Assembly (NCBI RefSeq): GCF_000003815.2
Contig: NC_049990.1
Coordinates: 17,822,828-17,886,827 of the forward strand
From: Branchiostoma floridae
Lineage: Eukaryota > Chordata > Leptocardii > Amphioxiformes > Branchiostomatidae
Direction of reading: 5' to 3'
DNA length: 64,000 nt
In this document: piece after piece, positions 34,372 to 49,300 of the stretch
Layout of the letters: each line of letters opens with the position of its first letter
How positions within the stretch are numbered: position 1 is the stretch's first letter
Made by a program: the position numbers and the translations under genes
The notes under the pieces: model-generated
Told to the model about the DNA's origin: nothing
The model's database searches: none
The model's input: only the letters and a program-made list of their open reading frames with translations

Positions 34372-37300
34372 ATGGCGTCCAAAGCAGGAGAAGGCGACAA
34401 GGAATCTCAGGGATTTGTGGCAAATTTGCGACAACAGCTTGCAGATTTGAAGGTCTTTCTTTGGGATCCGACTAGGAGAACTGTCTTGGGAAGAAATGCG
34501 AAGAGTTGGGGTGAGTAGTTTGGTTAGATTATGCCGAAAAATGGTGTCGAAACGCACACATGTTCGGTGGGTTCGAATCGTCTTTGGGCACGCCATGCTA
34601 GCGACCGTCCGATCTAGCCGGTATTTTTCCACGCGATAGTTTCCGATTCTCCAGACTGTGCGGCCCATATGGAGATATGAGTGTATATGGGGAAGGTTCT
34701 ATTATTCATATAAGGAACACTACAGGGTGCACTGGCCCACTTTTGGCCCGAAAATTGACGCTAAACATAGTGATGCTCAAGGTCATTTTTGCCGGGTCAC
34801 GTGTTAGCATGTTCGAGCGGTGCAAAACGCTAAAAAAACCTCAAGGTTTTTCAAAACCAACAAATTGTGATTCCTTTTTACAATAGTGAATTAGTTTTAT
34901 GAAAAGATGGAAGGAAATTCTTCTGGCTTGTTTTTTTAGCCCTTCTTTTTACTGAGCCACCGCTGGGGCGCGTTAGTATCGGCCAAGCGTATCAAATGGG
35001 CTGGGCTTGTTTCCTCACCAATCGCATGACCTTCCCGTCATGGAGCGTTTTTCCGCGCTACAGGCAGCTGGGATGATCGGAACACGTCCCCTGAGAATTA
35101 TTTCCTGTAATGACAAGCGTGTATGACTTTCACAGTACAAAATAGAAAACTGGAGAGAGAAAAAGGGAGAACTGTTTGAATGTTGGGTGCAGTTCCGCAA
35201 CGTTTAGCACAAGAGGAGAAGCGGGTTGGACAAAGGGGGAGTGGCCAACGCATCTGTCCACATAGTAGTGATAAGAATGTTTTCTTGCTATCACTGACCA
35301 CTATATAGCTATTGTCTGACCAAAATGATAAGTTGTCTTGAAGTTGAAGCGGGCTTGAAAGATTTTCAGCCAAATTCTACTGAGCAGCTAGTCGTGTTAA
35401 CTTACAAATATTTCTATTGTACTGGTTTGAGTTTCAACAAATAATTTTTTCATACAAATTATCTATAAATTTTGAGAAAATAATGAAAATGAAATTGTAA
35501 ATATAATGATTATCTGATAGGGTAAAGGAATGGAAAAATAATAAAGATGCTAAGTCTAAGTTATTTGGTTCGAAAACAGGAATATGAATCTCATTCTGTT
35601 AACAAAGATATGTGCTTCAAGGATGTCATTAAACATATCTTTTTACACTATTACAGTTTTATGGAACCAGAGTACTTGTTGGAAATTTTTATTCTAATAC
35701 GGCTAGATGGAAAGTAGTAATTCAGGTTATGGTAGTTTTCTTTGAATACAAATCCATTCAAAATTCTCCTTGTGTTTGCAGACAACTAAATTCCTGCATT
35801 AATTACTGGCATATACTTACCACAGACAGTCTGTTACTCTTCTGGCTTCGTTCCATTATATGACAAATACCAACCCATTTGTGGCTTGTTAACCAAATAG
35901 TAACAAAGGGCACAATGTGTTAATTGGCAATACATACATATACAGTATATAGATAGTCACGCTGTCTAGAATACTAGTAGATGAGGCAGTGTCTATAAAT
36001 TGTATGCAAATGATTTTGTGTGGATGATTGTACATTATATATTTATGGATACCAGTCTGTATAATTATCAATAGGGTAACATTTGTTGTACAGTAGAAGA
36101 ATACAGGTTTAAGTTATACAATATAAGATACCTTTGTTTGTGACTTTTCTGAAATTGCAGACTACCATCATTACCTGACCCTAGTGCCGCCAGCACGTTC
36201 CATCTTGGTACTGATAAATGGGGCAATTAGCCGCAGTGTGTCCGACCCTTTCAGTCATTGGCTCTCTGTGGGCTAAAACACAAATTCCTTTTCCATTTTG
36301 AACCTGGCAACTAGAACACAGGACAAGGTAATTTGTCTGTGACATACATCGTGTACTGATCTCCACTCCAGTGTTGGTTAGAAACCACCGGTCGCTTTTG
36401 CAAATATCATATTTTCTCGATTGAAGTATGCACCCCATCTAGAATACATAACCCCTATTTGGGGGAGGTGTCAGATAAATCTGTAGAGCTGAAACATAAA
36501 TTGGAAAAACTGAAATTAAGTACACACCCCCTTCTTCACCAATCTTGAACGCATCTGGAACCAGATACTGTAAATGTGGTACACGAAAACAATATGTATA
36601 GTTTTACGCTATGGCACACTATTTAGTGTAGTAAAAAGTTAATTTCTATTCTAAGGGCGACTCCATAGCTTAGCCTACGTTCTGGCCTTGCAGTTTACCG
36701 GGATACACTATAGCTTTGGAATACCCAAAAGCAATCTCAACATGAGATATCTAAGCTTATAGGTAGGAAATTGAAAAACTTTGAACAGTTTCTTGACATG
36801 CCCTTGAAGGGTATCAGATCTGCACTCAAGTGATAGCCCATCCTTCAACATGGCCCGGATCTGTTGAGCAGGAAGCTATGATGGATGCTTGACATTTCCT
36901 GATAGTCCTTTTAGGTGCTGGAGTACATGTGTGCCTGTGGTCCCTACTAATGCCCTGATGGATAGCACAGCCCTAATGCAGGGCTAATAAAGGGTTAGTT
37001 CATTTTGATGAGTTGGTTAGAAGTGTGGTGGCCAGCGCCTCTATGTTGTAGTAGTTGAGCTTTACAAATGATGCGATGCTCTAGAATCTGTCTGCCCTTG
37101 AAAATCTGAAACCACAAGTGGCACTTGGACTTGCTGTAATCCCAAAATCTGTTTGCTGTTTCTATTTAGAAAAAAAAGTACTTTATTTCTGTAAATGCAT
37201 TTAAGTTCATGGTGATTTAATTTCGTGGTAGCGGGAATATGAAGTGTTCGCATTGTTTGTCGAGTTTGCAGAAGCGCCATATACTGTAGTCACAACACAC

Positions 37301-40300
37301 TGCGAAAACCGTGAACATAAAAAACACCGCAAACACTTCCACATTTACAGTATATAGTCTGGCTGCCAGAAAGATAGTCTTGTGCACTTAGACGGTATTA
37401 GTGATTACTTGTACCAAAACTTAAGTGTAGCAATTGTGATCAAAGACAAAATGGCTATATTATTATGCATATACAAGTGTAATATATTATTACACACAGG
37501 CAGTCCAGTTTTTCATGCTTCCCAGATATTGAATTTCTAAATGCGTGCAACTTTTTTGTGTACTGGTGAGAAATACCAAAGCAGCGTCATAGATGATGTT
37601 GTGATCACCTTAATATGATGTGAAGTAACTGAATGGTTTGTTGCCATTTTGGTACATGTATCAGTCTTGCCTTAGAGTTTATTCAGTTAGGCCAGCCTTG
37701 TCAAAACTAGGCGGCAGGCGGCGATTTTAGCCGCCTACTTACATTTTTCCAGCCGGCTACTTTGGGGTAGAATTTCAAAAAATAAAAGTTTAAGTCCAGT
37801 GCTCCCCGTTACAAAATCCCCCAGTAATTTGTTTTGATAAACCTCTGGCAGTTTTCTGATAGTTGGCCCCCCGGTTAGGGGTCATAGCGGGGAACCTATG
37901 CTGAATTTTTTTGAAATTCAGGATTTTTTTGTCAATTCAAAGTTTAAAGATAACAATAAAAGTTACCCAAAATACACCCCCAAACCATATTTAGGGGTCT
38001 AAATTTAAAAACTTTCCCAGGGGGAGGCCCCCCAGACCCCCCCTACGGGACGGGGGGACACCCCCCATCCCGTACCTACCCCCCGCTCGCCACTCCGTGG
38101 CTCGCCGCAAGCCGCTATGTGCCTTGCCTGCTACTTTCATATATTAGCCCCCTACTCTAAAAGTTTGTGACAAGGCTGGTTAGGGTGGCCCCAATGTGTA
38201 CCATTGCACAAGGGAAGAACCCGTGTAATAACCATGGTGTAATAACCACGTTACCACAGACGTTATGTTATTGAGGGGTGACCTTGTTGGAGTACTGCTT
38301 TGAACCCTATCCTATGGGAAATTGGGGCCACAGCATGTCTCAAGGACAGGTATTTTCATCAGGAGGTCATCAACATGTCTCCTAGAATGACCTGCAATAA
38401 AGCAACAAAGAAATCGGATTTTCCACACTGTCGAGAAAGGTACAGAAATGTAACATTGACTGTTGGGTTCTGGACAGTGCATTTTGTGGTATATGCCATC
38501 ACAAATAATGTCATTTCACACGGAGTCACACGTTTCAGCTAGAGTGAGCTATATAACGTGATGTTTTATTCCTATATCATGACGTGATTGCTTGTGCCTT
38601 GACAAAGACTTGATTTGATCAGTGAAGAGTCCAATTTTTGTGTGCTGGCAATTATAGTTTAGTTTTGATCCAAAATAGTAAAGCAGTACGTTGCCAGTAT
38701 TTACATGTGTTGTATTGAAGTTGTAACGTCAGATGTGAAGAATGTTGGACTGGTATGGCCCTTCAAAACTGACAAAAAGAATCCTTCGAATTACATGTGG
38801 TCTAAAACTTAGTAAAAGGAATTAAGACCCCCCATGGGCACCCTTAGAAAAAATTACATTTTCATTTTCCAAAACTACCTTACACGCCCCCAACGTGGAC
38901 ATTAGTAGGCATTACCATTACGCTAAAACAAAATCCTGGCTGCTATGTTAAACCTGATCATACATCAACACAAGACGGTGTACAGCTGTAGTCTATAGAT
39001 GTTGTACTCACCTATGCACTATACCTGATTAATCCCCAAATTTGCAATGAATATTAATGAGCTGCATTCTTTGTCACACTTTGCTGCTTCGGGTAATTTG
39101 TTTTCGTCAACCTTCTTTTTTTATACACAGGAAAATTATTTATGGCAAAGATAGTAAATTGTTGGTTATAATATAGATTCCATTGCACATGCTTGAGCAC
39201 ACATATATTCGGTTGCCGGTGAGCAGCTGGCATACTTAGTGGTTACTTGGCTACCTCAAGCCTTATAAAATGCCTACCCAGCTTTGTCCATTCCCTTGCT
39301 GTATTAGACTGTTCACTAGGCTTCTATAGGGCTTATGATAGGCGGTATATAGAGTATGATATGGCTGCTTCAAATGTACTGTCATCTGACTCATCTCGTA
39401 ACCATTTAGCATTCACTTTTTTAAAATGATAACTGAAAATATTGCTTCTACACTACAGTTTAGATCTTTTTGTGAGGTGGTAAAACTAAAAATTACAACA
39501 TGCATCAAAATGCTATAGACAAGTAGTTTTCAAGAATATCAAATGAAAATTTACAGAAAAATGTGATCACGGGGAAAATGTTATTGCTAATTCAACTGGT
39601 AGTACAGCCAGGAGGTACTGAAAATGCAGAAATCTTTGCGTTGGTTTTATATTCGCGATTTTCGCGGTGGCCACTTCACTGCGAACTTAAAACCACTGAA
39701 CATTTATCCATTCTAGTTTTCTGACTATAGTCTATGGCGCTACCACAAACGTAAAACCACCGTGAAAACTCCATTTTCCTGCTAGCGCGAACTGATATCC
39801 CCGCAAACATTCTCTGCATTTACAATACCCGTCTGAGTAATGAGACTGTTGTATCATGCTCGAGGCACCTCCTCGAACGCAGGACTTACATTTTTCAACC
39901 TTCGGAAAGAATCTTTTCCGTTACCGGCTTATCGATACAGGCTAGCAGATGGAAAATATATCTGTATTTTTAGCTCTTTCATTCGTCCGCACTTATATAA
40001 CTACTTAACTGAATTTTTCAGCTCAGCTCAGGTGAGGTATGTGTTACGTAATGTATCCTGGCCTGTACGTGTAACTTAACTCTACCCAGGGTTCTCCCCA
40101 GAGAGTGGAATAAGGGAGGCCCTCCACTATACTCTCAGCCAGCTCCACTATACTATTTTTCAAATTTAGTGTGTTTCTTCCCTATTTTCTTTGTTAGTTT
40201 TGCTACAATTAATGACAATTCACAGATTTTTGTGCCAAGTGGCATCACTTTTCCAGTCAGCATTGTCTGCAAAAACTTGTGAATGAGCAATGATCAAAAC

Positions 40301-43300
40301 AATAGTCGTTTTGCCACTTCACAACAAAGGAATCACAACAGTATATTATACTTGTAGTATTTGACACCCTCTGTCATTGCAAAATTAACCCATTTTCATG
40401 AAAGCGCAGCGCGTAGGTGCGGGTTATTTTTGCCAGCCCCTCCACTATACTAAAAAATTCTGGGGAGAACCCTGCTACCCTTATTCAGGTACTGTTTGTA
40501 AAAAGGGGTGTGGCATGTGCAAACAAGAGTGGGAAAAGTCTACTTGACTTGTCCTGGCTGAAAAGACATTTGTCGCATGTATTGCCTTAGACCAAATAGA
40601 AGAGTTACATGTGTTACATTATACGTACAGAGAAAGACATTTGTGCAGTTCAATATTACATTGTTACAGATAGCTTACATGTATGTATAGAATAACATAC
40701 ACAAGTACTATTAGATATTGATCCATGGGACAGTCAGAGTTGAATTTTGTGAATTTCTTAGAAAAAGCCATCTACACGGATTACTATATAGATATGAAAA
40801 ATTACTTCTCTATGGATTTTGACACCTTTAATTTGAAGGTAACCTTCCATTTGGGAGCTGGCTGACATTGGTTAATACAATTTGGCTAGGTGCCACATCT
40901 TAGTATAATAGGGAGGCTACGAATGATATATGGTACCAAACCCTTCAATGTTTCCATTGTCCTTTAGTTGTTAAAGTTTAACCAGGGTTTTCCTTGACAT
41001 TTTGTAGCTGGTCATGTATTAAAACTGCAGTTTGTTAATAGTTCTTTTTTAGATGGTCTGCAAAATTGTCCCACATACCAAAAGTGTTCGTTTGCATGAA
41101 GTGGAAAGTGTTGTCTATATTCGACCCTCCACACCTTAAAAGCTTAACTGTTCCATGTCACTTTCCTTTAGCTGTGCCTCAGCTATATTTAGCACCAGTG
41201 TTCAGCTCTGGAACAGTTCTTCCTGTCAGCTCAGTTGTGCATAGGTTGTAAGGGGCCCCCCCATTCTATGACTTTGATCCTATAAGTTGTGCTTCAAGAA
41301 GCGTAGGGGGCATTTCTGTTTTTCTTAGATTTTTTAGGCTCTATTTCATAAAATTTCACCTTCAAAATTTAGGGAAAATCATTTCTGATTGTTATAGACT
41401 GCAAGATTTTCTGCCCCAAGACCCCCTAGAAATTACATAACAATGACGTATGCACTGCTTGCCACATGGCTTCCGAGGGCTATAATTCCCTCTAAGCTGT
41501 AATAAAATCCTGGTGAGAACACTAATTGGGTGTTTGTACATTTACTTGTGAAATATTGAGGTCTATTCCTGCATTTTTAAGACACGTAGTAGAGAAGAAA
41601 GTATTCCAAGATGTAGAAAGAAGAAACAGAAGCCTAGGTGTAAAATTTACACACCTCAACAAACTGTCGTTCCATCACTTGCTAGTAAGTAATTCTAGTG
41701 ACTCTAGTAATCATTTGTCTATATCATTTGTTCAGTAATGAATGAAGATGGAATATGATAATGTACATGTACACGCAATTTGTCAAACAATTTGAGATTT
41801 ATTGAATATATCAAAGTCTAGTATCAGTTTGTTCATGTTTAGAAATGGAAACATTTTCCCCCTCAGCCTCACACTTTATGGCCGTAGTCGTGATAGTTCT
41901 AATGACGTGCACAGGAAGGTCACCCCTTCGTCACATTTATGATAGAATTAACCTTGAGTCGGGTAAGCCCGGGGATGCATTATCATCTTACCATGCAGGC
42001 AATGGAGGGGAGCAAAATGCCAAAGTGCCATAGGGGAGCGTACGTCTATTCCAGTTATTCTGTGGGTTGTCTGAAAAATTAACCATGCTAGAATCTACGA
42101 AAAGGAAGACGTAACGTGAAAAGGAGATTTTTGAAAAGGAAAGAAGTTTTAGTTATTCTGTGGGTTGTCTGAAAAATTTAACCGTGCTAGAATCTACTAA
42201 AAGGAAGACGGAAAGTGAAAAGGAGATTTTTGAAAAGGAAAGCAGTTCTGGTCACCTACGGTTATATTTTGTATCAGAGACAGAATGGTATATATTTATA
42301 TTTTGCAGGAGGAGAAAGGAATATAAATGATGTCTTTTATAAAACGGTATTTCAAGCTTTCGATTTTAGCGTACGCTACATCTATTCACCAGGAAAGACG
42401 TACCATACATCACTACGAGCACATGTCTTAGTGATATATGAGTGCACGTCAACTTGGCTTAGTCCAGGCTTCAACACAAGACTTTGAAGAGATTTTGTTT
42501 GGCATTTGAAATACTTTGACTGAGTATAGAGTACTTCAAGTAGTGATGCTGGCTTATCATTAAAACAAGTTATAACCACCTCTACTTGTCCACAAAGAAT
42601 ATGCATAACTGAAAGATTTATTTTGCTTCTTTTCGGTTGTCATTCCCATTTTTACAGTACATTCCTTACTGCTTATTTATGTTTCGACGACATTTGTTCT
42701 TAAGAGAGAAGACTGTTATTAGCAAGTTATCAGACAACAACACATTGAAACTCTACAAGTTGCTTACTTCTACAACCGAAGATAATTATAGGAAAAACAT
42801 ATCCCATGAGAAGAGTATAGACATTAGTGCAACAGATTCAGGAATCGTACCATTAGTCAAAAGGTGAATGCTTTGCCACAAAGTACTAGCACCCTCCAAG
42901 GAGGTTACGCTTTCTAGGCATCAGCTCACACCACTGGATCCGAATTCCTTTGGGAGAAATTTACATGTGCCCCGCCCCTTTCTGTAGGTCACCTTGAGGT
43001 CAGCTGGTATGCTTCAATGAAGAAAGGTGTGTGTGTGTGTGGGGGGGGGGGGGTGCATGCAATGCCTTGTTTCAGTGTAGAATAAGAACAATTTTTTAGT
43101 CTTTTTGCACAAAAGATTTTTTAATAGAAACTATAACTTTGTATAGGTCATAATGTAGAAAAAACATGATAACGTCAGGTGGGCCTAGAAAAAATGTAAC
43201 AGTTGTGTGTCCTGTTTCCCAACCTGTCCTAGAAAAACCTGATGACCCTACACTTTTTCTGGGTGGTGGAGTCACATACTGCTTGTTATATCTGATGAAG

Positions 43301-46300
43301 GATATCTTTATCCACAGATTTGTAACAACAAAAATGCACAAAATTAAAGTTTTATATTGAAAATATAAGTGTCTTCATGCATTTCAGTTAAGAGTTTTGG
43401 CCAACGTCTAAGCCAAAAATAAAAAAAAATAAGAAACATAATCCTCACTTACAGACCCAGGAACAGGGAAAAACAACTTTTTTTTCCTAGACCCTACCAT
43501 TATTTGAAAGAAAGAAGACCTTGTTCCAATAACAACCAGGGAGATTGGAAGATAGATTACTCTGTTATCTGCCCTGAAGTCCACATTGGAATAAAGGCTG
43601 TTGTATCAATACATCATGCCTAATTTTCCACCTAACTCGCTGGTGCATATAATTGTGGTCCACTGTGACTCCGTTTTCATTTCCAGTTCAGTACGACTTG
43701 GCTATCAGTCATACGCACGTTAAGCATATCATTGGAGTTGGCTTTCGCAGATCTTTGAGATAGACAACTTTGATAATTGAAACTAAGTAATACGTATACG
43801 AATGAGGTCATATTATAGGTTTGAATATGTTAAACATGTCCTTTGATACTGTAAATGCATTTACTTTAAGTTTGTGGGGATTTAATGTCGCATTAGCGGA
43901 AAAAAGGACTGTTTGCGGTGGTTTCAAGTTCGCGGTAGCACTATGCGCTGTCTGTAGTCTCTTACTGCTATGGAAAAAATATTCGCGTTGGTTTTTAGTT
44001 GGCGGCAAATTTGCAACATGAAAACATAAAACCACTTAAATTTCTGCATTTACAGTAAATCTTGTGACGCTAGATTTCTAGACAAATTAGTAGGTATATA
44101 CTGTAATGTAGGAAGTCTAGAAACTGCTTGTAAATATAGCATACTACTGATTGTCCAGGATTTTCTTTGTCATTTGTAAAAAGGTAGTATTATTTTTGCA
44201 AGAAAATACCCAGATATCGGTCCCCATTTTATTGATTATTCATACGTACATATAGATAAAATTTGTCCATTAGGTGTTCTGCTATCCAGAGCTCGGAATA
44301 CATATCATAATTCATATGTGTGCCCAAATTGGAACTGTGCACTTAGTTCTTGATTGTGACTAGTGTGAGTGCACTTAGATATTTATGAAGGGTCATGTAT
44401 GTAGATACAATGGCAAAGGTTCTATTGTACACTTGTAAAATTTTATTTCAGACATTTTAGTGTCAGAAAAGATTTTGACACATTTGGCTTTATTCCTTCT
44501 TCAAAATTTCAGCAACAGAATTTCATAACTGAATTGTAAAGAGGCAATAGGGTTTGAACGTAGGCATTGCTCAGTGCTTTACTATATTACCCCAAACTTG
44601 TATCCCCAAAAAATGAATTTTGAGCCCTGAATGGTGCAAGTCTGAATAAACACGAGTGGATTTGTTACTGCTAATTATAGATGAGAACTTGAGAAGGTTA
44701 GGTGGAGACAGAGAGACCAAGGGTAGGATAGGGGAGCAACTGGGTCAACAAAGTAGAAATAAATCTCAAGGTTAGATAACATGATATGTGTGTGTCATGT
44801 CCTTGTTCTGAACAATCTCATTAAAAAGATGTGCGTCCAGAGACCATAAAGTATTCATAATTCTAAGCCCATATTTCAAAATCCCATTTTCTTTTACAAA
44901 GAAAATTATGTTTTTGAGAGTATTTGTGTGTGTCCGTGTTCACACTATAACTAGAGAATGCCATCATTAATTGTTGATACTTGGTATGTTGGTAGGGCAT
45001 GATTAGATTTTGAATTGATAAAATTTTGGGTCTCCTGGTGAATTGTTAAGGTACTGCAGACGATCTCTGATGTTCTGGGCAAGCTATGGTCACGATTTTT
45101 GTTTTGGAAGAAGTGACGTATAAGATATGGGCCCTCAAGTTTAATTTTTGATTTGTTAAGTTTAACTTGATTCTCTTAGTCTTAGTCATACAGACTAAAC
45201 ATATGGTATTTTATGCCCTTCTAAGAAGTGTGGTATACTGGACAAAATTTCAGCTGCTTCCTATGAGCAATTGGGGTATTAAAACAACATCTAGTTCGCT
45301 TGTGAATAATTTAGTGCAATAATCTCACCCCCGAGAGGCGTATATGGCACAAATGTACGTCACATACCTTGTGGTAGTAATCTGTGACATGCCAGCCATT
45401 AGGAAAGAACATGGCAATAATGGAAGGTGAATTATAGGCTGACCTGAAATAAAAGGACCTATCTGTAGAAGAATAAAAGAATGTTCATGCATTAAACGTA
45501 TACTTTGGACTTCCAGCTATCATTTTGAGTTACATGTATGAAATAGCCAAAATATTAATAATTCTTCTAAAGACCTATATAAAGATCTGCCTTAATATGC
45601 TTTCATTTTGTATGATATAATGACAGTAACAATTATCTTGATTACCTATCCATACCTAGCATGGGCTAAATGTATTGAGTTTGATAGATAAAGTATAAGT
45701 GTAGAGAGGTTATGCCATATTCCATCTATAAATCTACGAAGTCTCTTCTCTCTTCTTTAAACATATGGAAGCAAATTAACAGTTTTTTTCATCACTTCAT
45801 AGTTTTAACATAAAATAATTCTTCTTCATGACCATAAGAGGCATCTAACAAACAAAAATCTTGACCATATCTTGTTCAGAACATGAAACGTCAAAACCCT
45901 GAAAGCCATGCTGTAGCACCATAAAAAATCTAATCATTTTGAGGTATATCGTCACGATCACCCATAGACCAAATAATCAAGGCAGTCCATCCAGGAGTTG
46001 TACTATTCATACTAGCCTTGTTACCAAACCCCAGCCCGACATCAAAGTATCTATCGTACACACGAAAGATATTTCTGAGGTTTGGGTATGGTATTCAGGC
46101 TAATACAAACATTCATACTTACAAATGCTACCAAAAACATAACCTTCTTGGCAAAGATACACCATTAGTATTACCAGTACATGTGTGACTGTGTAGTAGT
46201 GATTGACAGACTTCAGTCTTTAGTTTAGGCATCCAATCATGATGAGACATTATCAAGTTAAACTGTTCATACACAATCAAAAATTCGCACATACAAACAC

Positions 46301-49300
46301 TACCAAAAACATAACCTTGGCAAAGGTACACCATTAGTATTACAGTGTACAAAATACTTTTCTGAGCCAGGTTGCACACTGTGCAACGTGGGGCAAAAAC
46401 TAGGTTGCACAACTGAATTTCAAGTTGCACTACCTACAATTCACTAATTTCTAAAAAAATACATAAACTTTTACTATCATTTACTTATAAGCTTGTTTGT
46501 TTCAAACTAAAAATCAAGTAAATTGACAACAAAATAGAGTTCTGAGGCTCGAAATCTAAGTTGCACCCTGTGCAACCTGAGCTTAGAAGTAAGTTGCACC
46601 AAGCAAAAAGTGGTTGCAATGTGCAAGTGTGCAAGTGGGTATTTTGCACGCTGTATTACCAGTACATGTACACGAATGACTGTGTCTGTAGTGATTGATT
46701 GACAGACTGCAGTCTTAAGGCATCCGATCATAATGACGAGTTGTCCAATTATGTCCCATCTCATGTCTGTGATGAGATCTCATAATCATGTCTCTCAATT
46801 CTGTTCCCGGATTAATCATCAATTACTGTATTCCATAATAACTGCATGATATGATCATGCGGAATCCACCCAGAGTAATTTCATATCTTCCACGTTCCTT
46901 TCTGGCTTAGCACAATAGGATTATGATTGATAAGAAGATGAAAATTTGATGTATATCATTTTGTATTCCCCAAGTCAGTACTTGATTGCTTAGCTGCTTA
47001 TTATGTGTTAAAGTAACTGTGTACTAAAAGAAGAAATAAAAGTGTTATTATATCAGAATTGAATATCAAAATTTGTACCTTTAGATCTGGTTATTCTTTT
47101 GATATAATGTTACAGAGTTTTGTACCTGAATACTGGAAAATAGGATTTATGTGCAAGAATAATTTGCATGTGAAACATAATATGCAAATAAGCTTTTTGT
47201 AGTTTTAAAGATCACACAAAATGGCACTAAATATCAAATTTTTCACACACAGTAAGCCCATTCCCAATTCTGGAATCACTGCTATAGAGAGAAACTGGGT
47301 TAAAACCGTGTAGGGAATATACTGCCAGGGATGTGTGCACATTTAGTTTCCCTCCTAATCGCGCTCACAAATCTTAATTTCTCCCCCGAGCATCATGTAA
47401 CAAATGCATTGTCATACTTAGCACTACAACCTTGTGTAGTGTACATCGCCATCAACATACATATACACGTTTAATTAAAGCTCCCTATTCTATGTTTCGT
47501 CAATGTATTTACATTGGGCCATCGAAAACGTGACGGTACTACACTAGGCCTCCTTAATCCTTGTAAATCACCCACAGAGTATGGAGCTAGCCTAGCTGGC
47601 AGGTTGGTTAAGCCAGCAGCTTTACGGTACTTGAAGTAGCCTTTTGTGTAAGCCTGCTATAGCCTAGTAGCCAGGCAACAGAAAGGTTGCTGATGTCATA
47701 TCTATCAAAGTCTGGAGTAGCAGCCCTGTATGTTCATCCATGTTGTTGGCTGAATGCCACGGAAGCCAAGCCGCCAGAGAATGCACGGGCTATGTTGTTT
47801 CTCTTGTTTGTACTTATGTGCACTTGAACTGACTACGAGAGCACAGAAGTCAATGACTTCAAATGCACAGAAGTCCAAACACCAAAAACAACATGGCGCC
47901 TACATACCGTTAATACTTTGGGTCACCCTGAAGTTTACGCAAGGTCGGGGGAGTGTGTTTCGGCCGTGTATGGCATACTGTGCAACAAAATACACGTATA
48001 GCAAGGACGGTGTGGCATTTCATACTGTGCAACAAATATCCAACACATTTATCATTATTATCATATGCAGATGGGATACAGTGGTATTCTAAAACTACCT
48101 TTCAATGCAAATAAATACTTGTCTAAGAAATACCTTTAAGTTCGGGAGGCTTTCAGTTTGCAGTATGGAGAAAAACGAGTGTTGCCTTTACAGACATCTA
48201 TCTTGTCGGAAACCACTTGGGTAGGGGTCCTACAGATGGACAGGACAGTTGCTTTCTGTAGTGCTAGCATGATTTACTATCACTGATCTAACTGTGTCTA
48301 CCCTCTGGATACATTGCACTTCTTGATGTTTATAGATATGTATAGTACGTAGATGTAATGCCTAGGCAAGAGGGTAAGAAGGGAAAAAGAAAGTTGGCAA
48401 TGGTTTAGAGTTTACGTTGAAGCGGTCACCGTGAAAACCCCACACTTGAAACCAACATTTCTACATTACAGTATTCTCTACTGTACTCTGTGGTCTCCTG
48501 ACAGGTTCTACACATGTACTGTGTATTTATACACAGGGCAAAATCAATCCTAACATTTGTTAATGGGGTTAGTGTGCTCGGACAGTGCAAGCTGAAAGAG
48601 AAAAGTGCCCTTCCTATGAATTATGCATGACCAGATATGTTGTTAATGGGGGTTAGCTGTTTCTCTGTAATCTACATCTGAAAAGCCTGGCAGCGTATAT
48701 CATGGGCATGGTTGTGTTACATAAAGATGTGGGTGATTAAAACGGACAGGCTTGGATATGGATAGGATTTGAAGTACGTTCTATATCTTGTGATGCATTC
48801 CAGTGACGTCTGGCTGGAAAACCCTACGTGAACGTGCATATGTCATTCCTAATACATGTATCGTGGTACCTTTAGAATCAATTCACTTTGGAATAAACTT
48901 TCTAGAATTTGTGTAATGTCAATATTCCATTTGAAATAGCACTTTTCCATAATAACATGTAATGTTGATATGACCTTGTTCCAGACCAGGTGATATTTTG
49001 GGTTATCACATGGGCTTCTACTTGTATCTTGTGGCCTTCCGGGGAATCCTTCAAACTAGCTTTGCATGGCCAAGTGCGCCATTGTTGAAAATTTGCATAC
49101 TGGAATTGGATGTTAGAATTGCTGTTGTTAAAACTTAAAACTCTTGTTTCAGGACACTTGCATTCCGTATCGCAATGTGTGTATTCTAGGGTGGGTATGA
49201 CATAAAGAATATTACACAGTGTATTACGCATCGTCCTTGGTCCCTGAGCCCTCTAGCGGTTTGGATTGTAGTGCGGTCTTCGGCCATCAGGCAATCCTAC

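Noticed and set aside
34567-34582. GGTTCGAATC, a B-box-like word downstream of ATP1B exon 1
   Set aside because: No A-box or acceptor stem at the required distance.
36181-36438. 85-codon minus-strand frame with several Cys (CSSCQVQNGKGIC)
   Set aside because: Looked somewhat protein-like, but no family was recognised, no splice partner was seen, and it lies alone in a large intron.
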